Positions 51,208 through 60,666 of a stretch of 64,000 bases of DNA are shown piece by piece. This DNA comes from Ornithobacterium rhinotracheale (GTDB lineage Bacteria > Bacteroidota > Bacteroidia > Flavobacteriales > Weeksellaceae): NCBI RefSeq assembly GCF_022832975.1, contig NZ_CP094846.1, positions 1,213,501-1,277,500 on the forward strand, given 5' to 3'. Within the stretch, counting starts at the first letter, position 1, and each line of letters starts with the position of its first letter. The notes beneath the pieces are model-generated. The model was not told where the DNA came from and made no database searches. It saw nothing but the letters and a program-made list of their open reading frames with translations. Both the position numbers and the translations under genes were made by a program.

Positions 51208-52392
51208 ATGAATGCGAAACAATATTTAAACGATTGGCAAAAGTCTTATAAAGAGCAACTTACACGAGACATTTTGCCCTTTTGGCTAAACAACGGAATC
51301 GACCATAAGCACGGCGGACTTTATACCTGCCTCAATCAAGATGGTAGCCTGATGGATACCACAAAATCCGTTTGGTTCCAAGGGCGATTTGGGTTTATAG
51401 CCGCAATGGCATACAACCAGATTGAGCCAAATCCTGAATATTTAGCCGCTTCAAAAACTTGCGTAGAATTTTTAGAAAACCATTGTTTTGACACCGATGG
51501 CAGAATGTTTTTTGAAGTAACCGAGGATGGGCGACCGCTCAGAAAACGCCGTTATGTATTCTCAGAATCATTTGCAGCAATCGCTTTTGCAGAATACGCC
51601 ATAGCTTCGGGCGAAAAAAAGTATGCGGAAAAAGCTTTGCATTTGTTCAAGGAAATGCAAAGATTCTTGACCACGCCTGGCATTCTCGAGCCTAAATACA
51701 CCGATACTTTGCCTATGAAAGGGCACTCAATTATCATGATTCTTATCAATACCGCATCTCGTATTCGTTTAGCGATTCAAGATGATGCACTGAATCAGCA
51801 AATTGATGATTCTATCGAAATTTTGGAGCGAGATTTCTTAAAGCCAGAATTTAAAGCCTTGCTCGAGGTAGTGGGCGAAAATGGTGAATTTATTGATACC
51901 AATGCGGGAAGATTAATCAACCCTGGGCATTGTATCGAAACAGCTTGGTTTATTCTCGAAGAAGCCAAAAACCGAAATTGGGATAAAAAACTGACTGATT
52001 TAGGATTAAAAATTCTCGACTGGAGTTGGGACTGGGGCTGGGACAAAGAATATGGCGGAATCATCAATTTTAGAGATTGCAAGAATTTGCCATGTCAAGA
52101 TTATGCCCAAGATATGAAATTCTGGTGGCCACAAACCGAGGCAATTATCGCAAATCTTTACGCTTATTTAGCCACCAAAGACAAAAAATATTTAGAAAGA
52201 CATCAATTAATTTCCGAGTGGACTTACAAACATTTCCCAGATGAAAAACATGGCGAATGGTATGGCTATTTGCACCGAGATGGTAGCGTAGCACAGCCAG
52301 CTAAAGGAAATTTATTCAAAGGGCCTTTCCATATTCCACGTATGATGATTTACGGAAATTTGCTTTGCAATGAAATTTTAAAAACAAATTAA
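51208..52392 (+). CDS. nanE: N-acylglucosamine 2-epimerase (AGE) family protein
   Basis: 394 residues, from the ATG at 51208. HGGLYTCLNQDGS, SVWFQGRFGFIAAMAYN, EPKYTDTLPMKGHSII and PGHCIETAWFILE are the (alpha/alpha)6-barrel motifs of AGE/renin-binding-protein enzymes, with the conserved catalytic His in PGHCIE. In Bacteroides fragilis an AGE-type NanE turns N-acetylmannosamine into N-acetylglucosamine in sialic acid catabolism. The transporter and anomerase genes downstream suggest the same use here. Mannose or cellobiose epimerase activity is the alternative. Confidence 0.82.
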   Translation: MNAKQYLNDWQKSYKEQLTRDILPFWLNNGIDHKHGGLYTCLNQDGSLMDTTKSVWFQGRFGFIAAMAYNQIEPNPEYLAASKTCVEFLENHCFDTDGRMFFEVTEDGRPLRKRRYVFSESFAAIAFAEYAIASGEKKYAEKALHLFKEMQRFLTTPGILEPKYTDTLPMKGHSIIMILINTASRIRLAIQDDALNQQIDDSIEILERDFLKPEFKALLEVVGENGEFIDTNAGRLINPGHCIETAWFILEEAKNRNWDKKLTDLGLKILDWSWDWGWDKEYGGIINFRDCKNLPCQDYAQDMKFWWPQTEAIIANLYAYLATKDKKYLERHQLISEWTYKHFPDEKHGEWYGYLHRDGSVAQPAKGNLFKGPFHIPRMMIYGNLLCNEILKTN

Positions 52393-52407
52393 AAACACAT
52401 TTTTTAC

Positions 52408-55014
52408 ATGAGGACTTTGAGATACATTTTAGCACTGTGTCTTTCTCTGTTTATGATTTTTGAGCTTATGGCTCAAAATAAAATTGAGACGACAGAAGTT
52501 TATAATTTTAGTGAATTAAAAAATAAATATTTTGATGAAGGTTTGGCAGGAAGTGCCTTTGGAAAAGTAGGAGATTATTTTATCGTGGCAGGAGGCTCAT
52601 CATTCCCCGATGGAAAACCGTGGCAAAATGGTAAAAAATATTTATCCAAAGAGGTTTTTATATTTAAACAAAACAAAGACAAGGAATTAGAGCTAATCTA
52701 TCAAGGTGAAAAGCTGCCACAAGCCATTGCCGAGCCTGCTTATGTGAGCCTAAAAGAGGGCTTACTTATCCTTGGAGGGCAAACGGAAAATGGCTATTCA
52801 GATAAGGTGTATTTGATTAGGTATCAGAAGGGTAAGGTAGTGCTTGAAGGCTATCCCTCATTGCCTGCTCCGGTGAGAGCAGCCGCTGCTTGTGAGTTAA
52901 AAGGCAAAATTTATGTTTTGGGCGGGCAACTGGAAAATGGTACTTCTTCAAAGCAATTTTTAGCCCTAAACCTCAATAGAAAAGACCGCTGGCACCACTT
53001 GCCAGATTATCCGCACCCAGTTTCTGGTGCGGCGCTGGTGGCACAACAGGATGGGAACGGCGTTTCACTCTTTGCCTTAGGCGGAAGAAGCCAAGCGCTT
53101 GGGGAGCTTACAACTTTTTATGCTGAGGTCTATAATTATAATAAAAATCAATGGGTTAAAAAACAAAACATTCAGATTGAGCAGAAAGATTTCCCATTAG
53201 CCGTAGCCTCGGCAGGTGCAGTGGGAGCATCGAGCATTGTGATTGTGGGTGGCGACCACGGCGAAACTTTTCATCAAGTGGAAAAGGCAATTCAGCAGGA
53301 AAATATTTCGCTTAGAGATTCGCTGTGGGTAAATCATCAGGGGTTTAATAAGCGTGTTTTAGTCTACAATACCATTACTGATGCGTGGTTTACAATGGCT
53401 CAGGACTTGGCGCGCCCTACAGCGGTAACGGGTGCAGTCTCAGATAAGCAATCGCTTTATGTGATGGGGGGCGAGCAGCGTGCAGGTGTTCGCTCGCCAC
53501 AGATTATGCATTACGAATTTCAAGATAAAAGCAATTTTGGCTGGGTGAATTATGCCGTGCTAATATTGTATTTTGGCGGAATGTTGTTGCTCGGTTTTTT
53601 CTTTATGAAAAATAACAATAATACAGAGGATTATTTCAAGGCAAGCGGTAGAATTCCTTGGTGGGCAGCGGGAATTAGTATTTTTGCCACCACACTGAGC
53701 GCCATTACATTTATCTCAATTCCGGCGAAGACATATGCCTCTGATTGGCGAATGTTTATGTTTAATATGTCAATTATTTTGGCGGCACCGTTTATTATAA
53801 AATACTTTTTGCCCTTTTTCTTGCGCTTTAATTTCGATACTGCTTATCAGTATTTAGAGGTGCGTTTTAACCGATTAACTCGTTGGGTGGCAGCCACATT
53901 ATTTTTATTATTTATGGTGAGTAGAATTGCCATTGTGCTGTTTTTGCCCTCCTTAGCCCTAAATGCTGTAACGGGATTTAGCGTATATTATTCCATACTA
54001 ATTATGAGTATCGTTACCATTATTTACTCCACCAGCGGAGGAATGGAGGCCGTGGTATGGGGCGATGTAATTCAGGGCTTTATCTTAATCGTGGGAGCTT
54101 TTGCGGCTTTAATTTTTATGCTTATGGGCGTGGAGGGCGGCCTCTCTGGCTTTTGGGACACCACGCTGGAATATCATAAGATGAAAACTTTTGATTTTGA
54201 TTTCAATTTCTCGGAGCCTGTCTTTTGGGTTGTACTCTTAGGAGGCTTTGCCAATACTATAATCTCATACACTAGCGACCAATCTGTGGTTCAGCGCTAT
54301 ATGACGACCAAAGATGAAAAATCTACCCAAAAGAGCATTTGGCTCAATGGAATCATTAGCGTTCCAGTGAGTGTGCTTTTCTTTCTTTTAGGCACAGGGC
54401 TTTTTGCCTTTTATAAATCAAATCCAGCCGATTTTTCCATTACCAATCCCAATGTAGATTCGGTATTTCCGCAATTCATAGTTTCCGAGATGCCAATTGG
54501 CTTCGCAGGATTATTAATAGCCGCTATTTTCGCTGCGGCGATGAGTACCCTTTCATCAAACATTAATTCAGCCTCGGCAGTGCTTGTAAATGATTTTTAC
54601 AAAATTATCACGCCGAATATTGCGCTTAAAAAACAGATGAAAGTCGCTCAAATTTCTGGAATCCTCATCGGGCTACTAGGTATGGCTATGGCACTCATCT
54701 TAGCTACTTGGAATATCACCTCGCTTTGGGACCAATTCAACACCTTTTTAGGCCTGCTCACCAGTGGGCTCGGCGCTTTATTTATCCTTGGAATCTTCTT
54801 CCCGCGTGTAAACGGAATCTCGGCATTGTTAGGCGTGGTTTGTGGCGTGGTAGTCCTCTATATTGTAAAGGAAAAAACGAGCCTTTCATTCCTACTCTAT
54901 GGGCTTGTGGGCTTAGTTGCAAGCATAGGATTTGCCTTAATTTTTAGCCTTTTTATTAAAAATGAAAAAGATAACCAAGGGCTTACTTGGAAGACAAGAG
55001 AACTTAAAAAATAA
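52408..55014 (+). CDS. Kelch-type mutarotase (NanM-like) fused to sodium:solute symporter
   Basis: 868 residues. After a signal peptide (LALCLSLFMIFELMAQ), residues about 30-370 carry Kelch-type repeats (ILGGQTENGYSDKVYLIRY, IYVLGGQLENGTSSKQF, FALGGRSQALGELTTF, LYVMGGEQRAG), as in the sialic acid mutarotase NanM. From about 378 there are some 13 helices of a sodium:solute symporter: TEDYFKASGRIPWWAAGISI, TLSAITFISIPA, TSGGMEAVVWGDVIQGFI. The periplasmic mutarotase would convert the released alpha-anomer and hand it to the attached Na+-driven transporter. Fusions of this kind are known in Bacteroidota. Start 16 bases after the AGE gene. Confidence 0.88.
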   Translation: MRTLRYILALCLSLFMIFELMAQNKIETTEVYNFSELKNKYFDEGLAGSAFGKVGDYFIVAGGSSFPDGKPWQNGKKYLSKEVFIFKQNKDKELELIYQGEKLPQAIAEPAYVSLKEGLLILGGQTENGYSDKVYLIRYQKGKVVLEGYPSLPAPVRAAAACELKGKIYVLGGQLENGTSSKQFLALNLNRKDRWHHLPDYPHPVSGAALVAQQDGNGVSLFALGGRSQALGELTTFYAEVYNYNKNQWVKKQNIQIEQKDFPLAVASAGAVGASSIVIVGGDHGETFHQVEKAIQQENISLRDSLWVNHQGFNKRVLVYNTITDAWFTMAQDLARPTAVTGAVSDKQSLYVMGGEQRAGVRSPQIMHYEFQDKSNFGWVNYAVLILYFGGMLLLGFFFMKNNNNTEDYFKASGRIPWWAAGISIFATTLSAITFISIPAKTYASDWRMFMFNMSIILAAPFIIKYFLPFFLRFNFDTAYQYLEVRFNRLTRWVAATLFLLFMVSRIAIVLFLPSLALNAVTGFSVYYSILIMSIVTIIYSTSGGMEAVVWGDVIQGFILIVGAFAALIFMLMGVEGGLSGFWDTTLEYHKMKTFDFDFNFSEPVFWVVLLGGFANTIISYTSDQSVVQRYMTTKDEKSTQKSIWLNGIISVPVSVLFFLLGTGLFAFYKSNPADFSITNPNVDSVFPQFIVSEMPIGFAGLLIAAIFAAAMSTLSSNINSASAVLVNDFYKIITPNIALKKQMKVAQISGILIGLLGMAMALILATWNITSLWDQFNTFLGLLTSGLGALFILGIFFPRVNGISALLGVVCGVVVLYIVKEKTSLSFLLYGLVGLVASIGFALIFSLFIKNEKDNQGLTWKTRELKK

Positions 55015-55026
55015 AAATTAACACAT

Positions 55027-55473
55027 ATGGTTTTATCAAATTTAAAAAACAGCAGCAGGTACGAGCATCTGCACCCCGCCTTTAAAAAGGCATTTGATTA
55101 CATCAAATCCCACGATTTGCTCCATACAGAATTGGGCAAAATAGAATTAGAGGGCGAAGATTTATTTATCATAAACTCCCATTCCGATTTAAAACCAAAA
55201 GAGGAACAAGTATTGGAATATCACAGAAAGTACATCGATATCCAAGTGCTTTTGCAAGGCACGGAGTGCATAGGCTGGAAGGATTTAGATGCCTGTACAG
55301 ATGAGCTACAAGCCTACTCAGCGGAGAAGGATTGCGGGCTGTATCGTGATGCGGCAACTTCCTATTTAGAGTTACAGCCTGGGGAATTTGTAATATTCTA
55401 CCCAGAAGATGCACACGCCCCAGTGATAGGAGAGGGCTCGGTGAGAAAATTAGTAGTCAAAGTAAAAATTTAG
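55027..55473 (+). CDS. nanQ: YhcH/YjgK/YiaL family protein (NanQ-like sialic acid anomerase)
   Basis: 148 residues, the single cupin-like domain of the family. KIELEGEDLFIINSH, HRKYIDIQVLLQGTE and PGEFVIFYPEDAHAPVIG carry its metal-binding residues. E. coli NanQ (YhcH) speeds the opening of sialic acid anomers in the cytoplasm, and family members are regular parts of sialic acid gene sets. It lies 12 bases after the symporter gene and 16 bases before the fucosidase gene, so it belongs to this operon. Confidence 0.85.
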   Translation: MVLSNLKNSSRYEHLHPAFKKAFDYIKSHDLLHTELGKIELEGEDLFIINSHSDLKPKEEQVLEYHRKYIDIQVLLQGTECIGWKDLDACTDELQAYSAEKDCGLYRDAATSYLELQPGEFVIFYPEDAHAPVIGEGSVRKLVVKVKI

Positions 55474-55489
55474 GTTTAAGCCCAGAAAG

Positions 55490-57607
55490 ATGAACAAAAA
55501 GAATATAATCCTAGGCGTAGCCAGCAGCCTATTTTTAGCCTGCTCCACGCCCAATGCAATTAAATCAATCGCAGGAGCGCCCGCACCTTATGGCGCTACC
55601 CCCACAGATTTACAAGTGAAATGGAACCAAATGGAATATTACGCCTTTGCCCATTTCAATATGAACACCTTTACCGACCGTGAGTGGGGCTATGGTGATG
55701 AGAAACCAGAACAATTCAATCCCACCCAGTTTGATGCCGAGCAGTGGGCTCGTATCGTGAAAAATGCTGGCATGAAAGGAATTATTCTTACAGCCAAGCA
55801 CCACGATGGATTCTGTCTTTGGCCATCGGCATACACCGAGCATTCAATCAAAAACTCTCCGTACAAAAATGGAAAAGGAGATATCGTGAAAGAAGTAGCC
55901 GATGCGTGCAAAAAATATGGACTGAAATTCGGAGTATATCTATCGCCGTGGGACAGAAATCACCCACAATACGCTCGCGCCGAGTATGTAGATTACTTCC
56001 ATAATCAATTAAAGGAATTAATGACCAATTATGGCGATATTTACGAAGTCTGGTTTGATGGCGCCAACGGAGGCGATGGCTACTACGGAGGCGCACGCGA
56101 AACCCGAAAAATCGACAGCAAAACCTATTATCAATGGGATAAAGTAATCCAAATCGTGCGTAAACACCAGCCCAAAGCCATCATTTGGGGCGATGCCGTA
56201 GATGCTAGATGGGTGGGCAACGAGCGCGGAATTGCCGCCGAAACCAATTGGAGTACACTTGATAGAGATAGCATTGTCCCTGGGAAAGACAACAGAAGAT
56301 TCCTAGTAAATGGGATAAAAGGAGGAAAAGATTGGTCGCCAGCCGAAGCCGATGTTTCCACAAGACCAGGCTGGTATTATCATAAAAACCAAGACAATCA
56401 AGTGAAGACTTTGCCTCATCTTTTAGACATTTATTACAAATCAGTCGGTAGAAATGCCAATTTATTGCTCAATATTCCGATTGATACACGCGGGCTTATC
56501 CACGAAAACGATGAAAAGCAACTAATGCGTTTAGGCGAAAAATTAAAAGAAGATTTTGCTCATCCAGTTTTAAAATCGGTCAAAATCGAGGTTTCAAACA
56601 TTAGAAACAACAACAAAGCCTTTTCGCCTCAAAACCTTTTAGATGATAAGCTAGAAACCTATTGGGCGCTAGATGACGATAAAAAAGCAGGCTCTGTGGT
56701 GTTCAGATTCAAGCAACCGCAGACCTTTAACCGATTCCTTGCCCAAGAAAACATTCGCTTAGGCCAGCGAGTAGAGGCATTCAGCATTGAGGCCGAGATT
56801 GATGGTAAATGGCAAAAGATAGGAGAAGGAACCACCATTGGATATAAGAGAATTTTGCGTTTTAGACCCGTTACGGCAACCGCTTTGCGTTTCAATATCG
56901 AGAGTTCGCTAGCAACACCCGTGATAGCCACCGCGCAGCTATATTACGCCCCCACTTTGCTCACCACGCCACGCATTGAGCGCAATAAAGCAGGCAAAGT
57001 AAGCCTTGCCGCAGATGATTTAGCCGTAGACATTTACTACCTAATCCTGCCCGAAAACCAAAAAGAGGTGCCCCTTGATTTTGACCAAAAAGCACAATTA
57101 TACCAAGCGCCATTTCATTTAGAGCAGGGCATCGTGGTAGCTAAATCCGTGGATACAAAGACCAAGAAAGCAAGCGATTTGGTAAGCCGCCGATTTGCTT
57201 TTGCCAAAAAGGACATTAAAATCATCAGCCCCAAAGAGCAAGACCGTATGCAGCGAATGCTCGACGATAACGAGCAAAGTGGCTGGACAACTCCTGCGGG
57301 CGAAGCGCCTGAAATCACCTTAGATTTAGGAAAATCTCTGCGCGTAAAGGAATTTATCTATACCCCGCCAGCAGCGAGCGGAGCCATCGGCGTGGTTAAA
57401 AAATACGAGCTACTTACCAGCCCTGATGGCGTAAACTGGACAAGCCTCACCCGTGGCGAGTTTGATAATATTGAAAACAACCCAATTACGCAGAACATTG
57501 TGTTTAAAAATGCCTTAAAAACGAGATTTTTAAAATTAAAAGCATTGCAAACACTCGACGGTAAGCAGAGATTAGGTGCCGCAGAAGTAGGCGTTATTGT
57601 AGAATAA
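55490..57607 (+). CDS. Alpha-L-fucosidase, GH29, lipoprotein
   Basis: 705 residues. The lipobox SSLFLACS puts the lipidated Cys at 18. The GH29 barrel follows: YYAFAHFNMNTFTDREWGYG, GIILTAKHHDGFCLWPS and YGDIYEVWFDGANG, with Asp190 as the probable catalytic nucleophile. After residue about 370 come two discoidin-like (F5/8 type C) beta-sandwich modules, the second around 600-700, which often bind sugars. It removes terminal fucose from host-type glycans and is anchored in a membrane, probably the outer one. A strong terminator follows. Confidence 0.92.
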   Translation: MNKKNIILGVASSLFLACSTPNAIKSIAGAPAPYGATPTDLQVKWNQMEYYAFAHFNMNTFTDREWGYGDEKPEQFNPTQFDAEQWARIVKNAGMKGIILTAKHHDGFCLWPSAYTEHSIKNSPYKNGKGDIVKEVADACKKYGLKFGVYLSPWDRNHPQYARAEYVDYFHNQLKELMTNYGDIYEVWFDGANGGDGYYGGARETRKIDSKTYYQWDKVIQIVRKHQPKAIIWGDAVDARWVGNERGIAAETNWSTLDRDSIVPGKDNRRFLVNGIKGGKDWSPAEADVSTRPGWYYHKNQDNQVKTLPHLLDIYYKSVGRNANLLLNIPIDTRGLIHENDEKQLMRLGEKLKEDFAHPVLKSVKIEVSNIRNNNKAFSPQNLLDDKLETYWALDDDKKAGSVVFRFKQPQTFNRFLAQENIRLGQRVEAFSIEAEIDGKWQKIGEGTTIGYKRILRFRPVTATALRFNIESSLATPVIATAQLYYAPTLLTTPRIERNKAGKVSLAADDLAVDIYYLILPENQKEVPLDFDQKAQLYQAPFHLEQGIVVAKSVDTKTKKASDLVSRRFAFAKKDIKIISPKEQDRMQRMLDDNEQSGWTTPAGEAPEITLDLGKSLRVKEFIYTPPAASGAIGVVKKYELLTSPDGVNWTSLTRGEFDNIENNPITQNIVFKNALKTRFLKLKALQTLDGKQRLGAAEVGVIVE

Positions 57608-57630
57608 TTTAAATATTAATTAAATAAAGG

Positions 57631-57660
57631 AAAGACAGCTTTTTCAAGCTGTCTTTTTTT
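57631..57660 (+). terminator. Intrinsic terminator after the fucosidase gene
   Basis: AAAGACAGCTT (57631-57641) and AAGCTGTCTTT (57646-57656) with a TTTC loop, then T-run. Confidence 0.9.
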
Positions 57661-57707
57661 GTTTGTAGATATGACACAAAGCATAGTCTGTGCATTGATT
57701 AAATTTA

Positions 57708-57715
57708 TATCTTTG
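57708..57715 (+). promoter_or_regulatory. Promoter -7 element of the polysaccharide lyase gene
   Basis: TATCTTTG, 27 bases before the ATG at 57743. No clear TTG upstream. Confidence 0.55.
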
Positions 57716-57742
57716 TTTCTTATGCATAGAAAAAAATAGAAT

Positions 57743-60637
57743 ATGAATAAATATAGTTTTTTAGCATTTTCTGCACTGATCTTTGGGCAAGCAGGAGCAC
57801 AAAGTTTTGAAGGAAATGCCTTACCACAAGAGGTGAAAATTTCTGGCAAGAAATCAACGATTTCGTTGAGTGATAAATATTACAAAGACGGAAAACAATC
57901 ACTTTTATGGAAATGGTATGCACCTAATTCGATTGTATCATTTAGCAGCCCAGATATAGCCAAAAGCGTTAAAAATTTCAAGAAAAGAGCAGGTGTAAAG
58001 CTTTGGGTTTTTAACGAAAAACCACAAAAGACACCTTTAGTTTTTAATTTTGTAGATGTACAAGGACAAGTGCAATATACATTTGATTTTAATCTTAATT
58101 TTACGGGTTGGCGTGCCGCATGGATTTCGTATTCAGATATGTGGACGCCCGATGGTGGCAAAACAACCGAAAAGCCAATTGTAGCAATGAATATTGTTTC
58201 GCCTAAAAATGTATCAAATTCCCATATTTTCATCGATCGTGTAAGTTTTGAAAATTATGTAGACCGCCAAGCCACACCCGATGCGCAAATCCCGAAAAAT
58301 AATAGACACCTTAAGCGAGATATTTGGCACTGGGGGCTGCTACACAAATGGGAGCAAACACCATATGATTTAGCCATTCCAGCTAAGATTTCGCCAGCAC
58401 AAAAAGCACAAATTGCACAAGTAGAAAAACGCGTGAAAAAGATGTATTCTGAGAAAAATCTTTCTGAAAAAGAAAGTGCAAGACTCTCAGAATTAGACCA
58501 GATTTTACACATCTCCCCCGACGGGACAAAAGGTGCCCCTCTAATGCAAAAAAACAATGTGCGCAAAGGCGAAGATGTGAGTTTTATCGAAATCAATGAT
58601 TATTTAGATTTAAACTCTCGTGCCTATATCAATACCAAAAATCCTAAGTTTAAAAACGATTTCATCAAAGGAGTGAAATACATGCTAAATCAAGGATTTG
58701 CCTACGAGAGCGGTATGGGAACCAATCACCATTATGGATATGATATCAAAGAAATGTTTGGTGCTCTTTGGAGAATGGAAGAGGTGTTAAAACAAGAAAA
58801 CTTGTGGAACGAAGCACGCAAAGCCTTAGTCTTCTGGAGTGGATTGGCAGAAACCCGTTCGCGTGTAGTGACTAATCGAGATGAGCTTTGCGATTCTTGG
58901 AATACACTTCTCACTCCAAGATTGACGGTAGCGCTTTGGGCCGATACGCCAGAGGAAAAATACCGAAATTTAAAATCTCTGAGTCGCTGGATTAGTAGCA
59001 CTTTGAAATTTACACCAGGCACAATTGGGGGTATCAAAATCGATGGAACAGGATTTCACCATGGTGGTAATTATCCCGCTTATTCTGTGCCGGGGTATGC
59101 AGGCATTGGGCAATATTTAAAATGTGTAGAAAAAACGGATTTTGTGTTGGATAAAACAGCGTATGATGTTTATAAATTTGCATTAAAATCCTTGGTGAGG
59201 TACACCAATTTAAGAGATTGGGGCTTGGCGGCTGCAGGGCGTCATCCATTTCATGCGGTGTATGGCGGAATGAGCAAAAGAGCTGTATTGGCTTTTGCGT
59301 ATGCTGCGGTTTCTAATCAAGAATTGGACAAAGAATTGGCGGCTGATTTTCTCCGTTTAAGCAAAGGAATTACACCGTCTTCAGAATATACCAAATTTAT
59401 TAATTTGTTTGAGAAACAAGGTATTAAACCTTCCGATGAGCCACAAGGATTTTATGTCTTTAATTATGCAAGTCAAGGAATTTATCGTTATCAGAATTAT
59501 ATGGTAGCGTTAAAAGGCTTTACGCAAAACATCTGGGGCGCAGAACTTTATGCTAGAGATAATCGCTATGGGCGCTATCAAAGTTATGGTTTGGTACAAA
59601 TCATCGGGACAGCTAATAAAGATGGAGTCATTACCGAGCGTGCAAGCGGTTTTGCAGAAGACGGCTGGGATTGGAATCGTGCGCCAGGTGTCACAAGTAT
59701 TCAGTTGCCTTGGGATATTTTGGAATCTCCTTTTGCGGGGAGCGATATGCTCAATCAGCCGAGCACATTTGCAGGTAGCTCTCGCTTGGCCAACGGCAAA
59801 TATGGTATGTTTGCCATGAAATTGGGCGAATACGATGTCAAGAATTTTACCCCTTCGTTCAAAGCCTATAAATCTGTATTTTGTTTTGGAAATCAGTTGA
59901 TTTGTTTAGGCTCAAATATTTCAAATGATAATAAGGAATATCCTACGCAAACAACTTTATTTCAACAAACAGCCAAACAAAAATTTGTTTATTCTCAGCA
60001 GAAAAATCGCAATGGCTATATGCTAAAAGATGTTACGGGAACGCTGTATTATGTGCCTAAAGGGCAAGATTTAAAAGTTAAATTGCAAGAACAAACTTCA
60101 CCAAATGATAAGACCAAAAAAATGGCGAAAGACTTGTTTTATTCAGCGGTATTAAATCACGGAAATGCTCCAAAATCGCAAAAATATGCCTACACTATTT
60201 TCTTAAATGCTGATAAATCTCAAGAAAAGAAAATTACAAAAGGGAAATTAGATTATCAAATTTTGCGTCAAGATGAGATAGCACACATTGTAAAAGACAA
60301 GCCAAGTGGAGTAGAAGCCTATGCCATTTTTGAAGCATTTAAAGATGAAAAAGCTAAACTCGTTACCGAAATTTCAGCACAAACGATGGTAATGGTACAG
60401 CCACAAAATTCAGGTATATTGATGAGTGTTTGTAATCCAGATTTGGATTTAGGACCATATAATTACACCACAAGCAAGGAAAGTGGCGTAACGCACAGAA
60501 AAATCATCCTAAAAGGCAATTTTGAATTAGCCCGAGCCAATGATAAAGTTGAAGTAAAACAGCTTGCCGGAAAAACCGAAATCAAGGTTGCTTGCCAGCA
60601 CGGGATTCCAGTGGAATTTAGCTTAAATGAAAAATAA
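57743..60637 (+). CDS. Polysaccharide lyase family 8, chondroitinase ABC-like
   Basis: 964 residues with a signal peptide (LAFSALIFGQAGAQ). The N-terminal jelly-roll (KYYKDGKQSLLWKWYAP) matches the lyase_N domain of chondroitinase ABC, and the alpha-helical catalytic domain follows. DGTGFHHGGNYPAYSVPGY contains His440 and Tyr447, and AGRHPF contains Arg500. These align with His501, Tyr508 and Arg560 of Proteus vulgaris chondroitinase ABC I. TNHHYGYDIKEMFGALWRME is also conserved. It should cut chondroitin/dermatan sulfate, and perhaps hyaluronan, by beta-elimination, outside the cell or in the periplasm. It has its own promoter and follows the sialic acid/fucose operon. Confidence 0.9.
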   Translation: MNKYSFLAFSALIFGQAGAQSFEGNALPQEVKISGKKSTISLSDKYYKDGKQSLLWKWYAPNSIVSFSSPDIAKSVKNFKKRAGVKLWVFNEKPQKTPLVFNFVDVQGQVQYTFDFNLNFTGWRAAWISYSDMWTPDGGKTTEKPIVAMNIVSPKNVSNSHIFIDRVSFENYVDRQATPDAQIPKNNRHLKRDIWHWGLLHKWEQTPYDLAIPAKISPAQKAQIAQVEKRVKKMYSEKNLSEKESARLSELDQILHISPDGTKGAPLMQKNNVRKGEDVSFIEINDYLDLNSRAYINTKNPKFKNDFIKGVKYMLNQGFAYESGMGTNHHYGYDIKEMFGALWRMEEVLKQENLWNEARKALVFWSGLAETRSRVVTNRDELCDSWNTLLTPRLTVALWADTPEEKYRNLKSLSRWISSTLKFTPGTIGGIKIDGTGFHHGGNYPAYSVPGYAGIGQYLKCVEKTDFVLDKTAYDVYKFALKSLVRYTNLRDWGLAAAGRHPFHAVYGGMSKRAVLAFAYAAVSNQELDKELAADFLRLSKGITPSSEYTKFINLFEKQGIKPSDEPQGFYVFNYASQGIYRYQNYMVALKGFTQNIWGAELYARDNRYGRYQSYGLVQIIGTANKDGVITERASGFAEDGWDWNRAPGVTSIQLPWDILESPFAGSDMLNQPSTFAGSSRLANGKYGMFAMKLGEYDVKNFTPSFKAYKSVFCFGNQLICLGSNISNDNKEYPTQTTLFQQTAKQKFVYSQQKNRNGYMLKDVTGTLYYVPKGQDLKVKLQEQTSPNDKTKKMAKDLFYSAVLNHGNAPKSQKYAYTIFLNADKSQEKKITKGKLDYQILRQDEIAHIVKDKPSGVEAYAIFEAFKDEKAKLVTEISAQTMVMVQPQNSGILMSVCNPDLDLGPYNYTTSKESGVTHRKIILKGNFELARANDKVEVKQLAGKTEIKVACQHGIPVEFSLNEK

Positions 60638-60666
60638 AAAAAACGGGAAATTTTATAATTTCCCGT
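60634..60666 (-). terminator. Terminator overlapping the end of bshA
   Basis: ACGGGAAATT (60643-60652) and AATTTCCCGT (60657-60666) pair perfectly. On the minus strand the right arm is the last bshA codons, the stop lies in the loop, and T-rich sequence follows. Confidence 0.82.
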
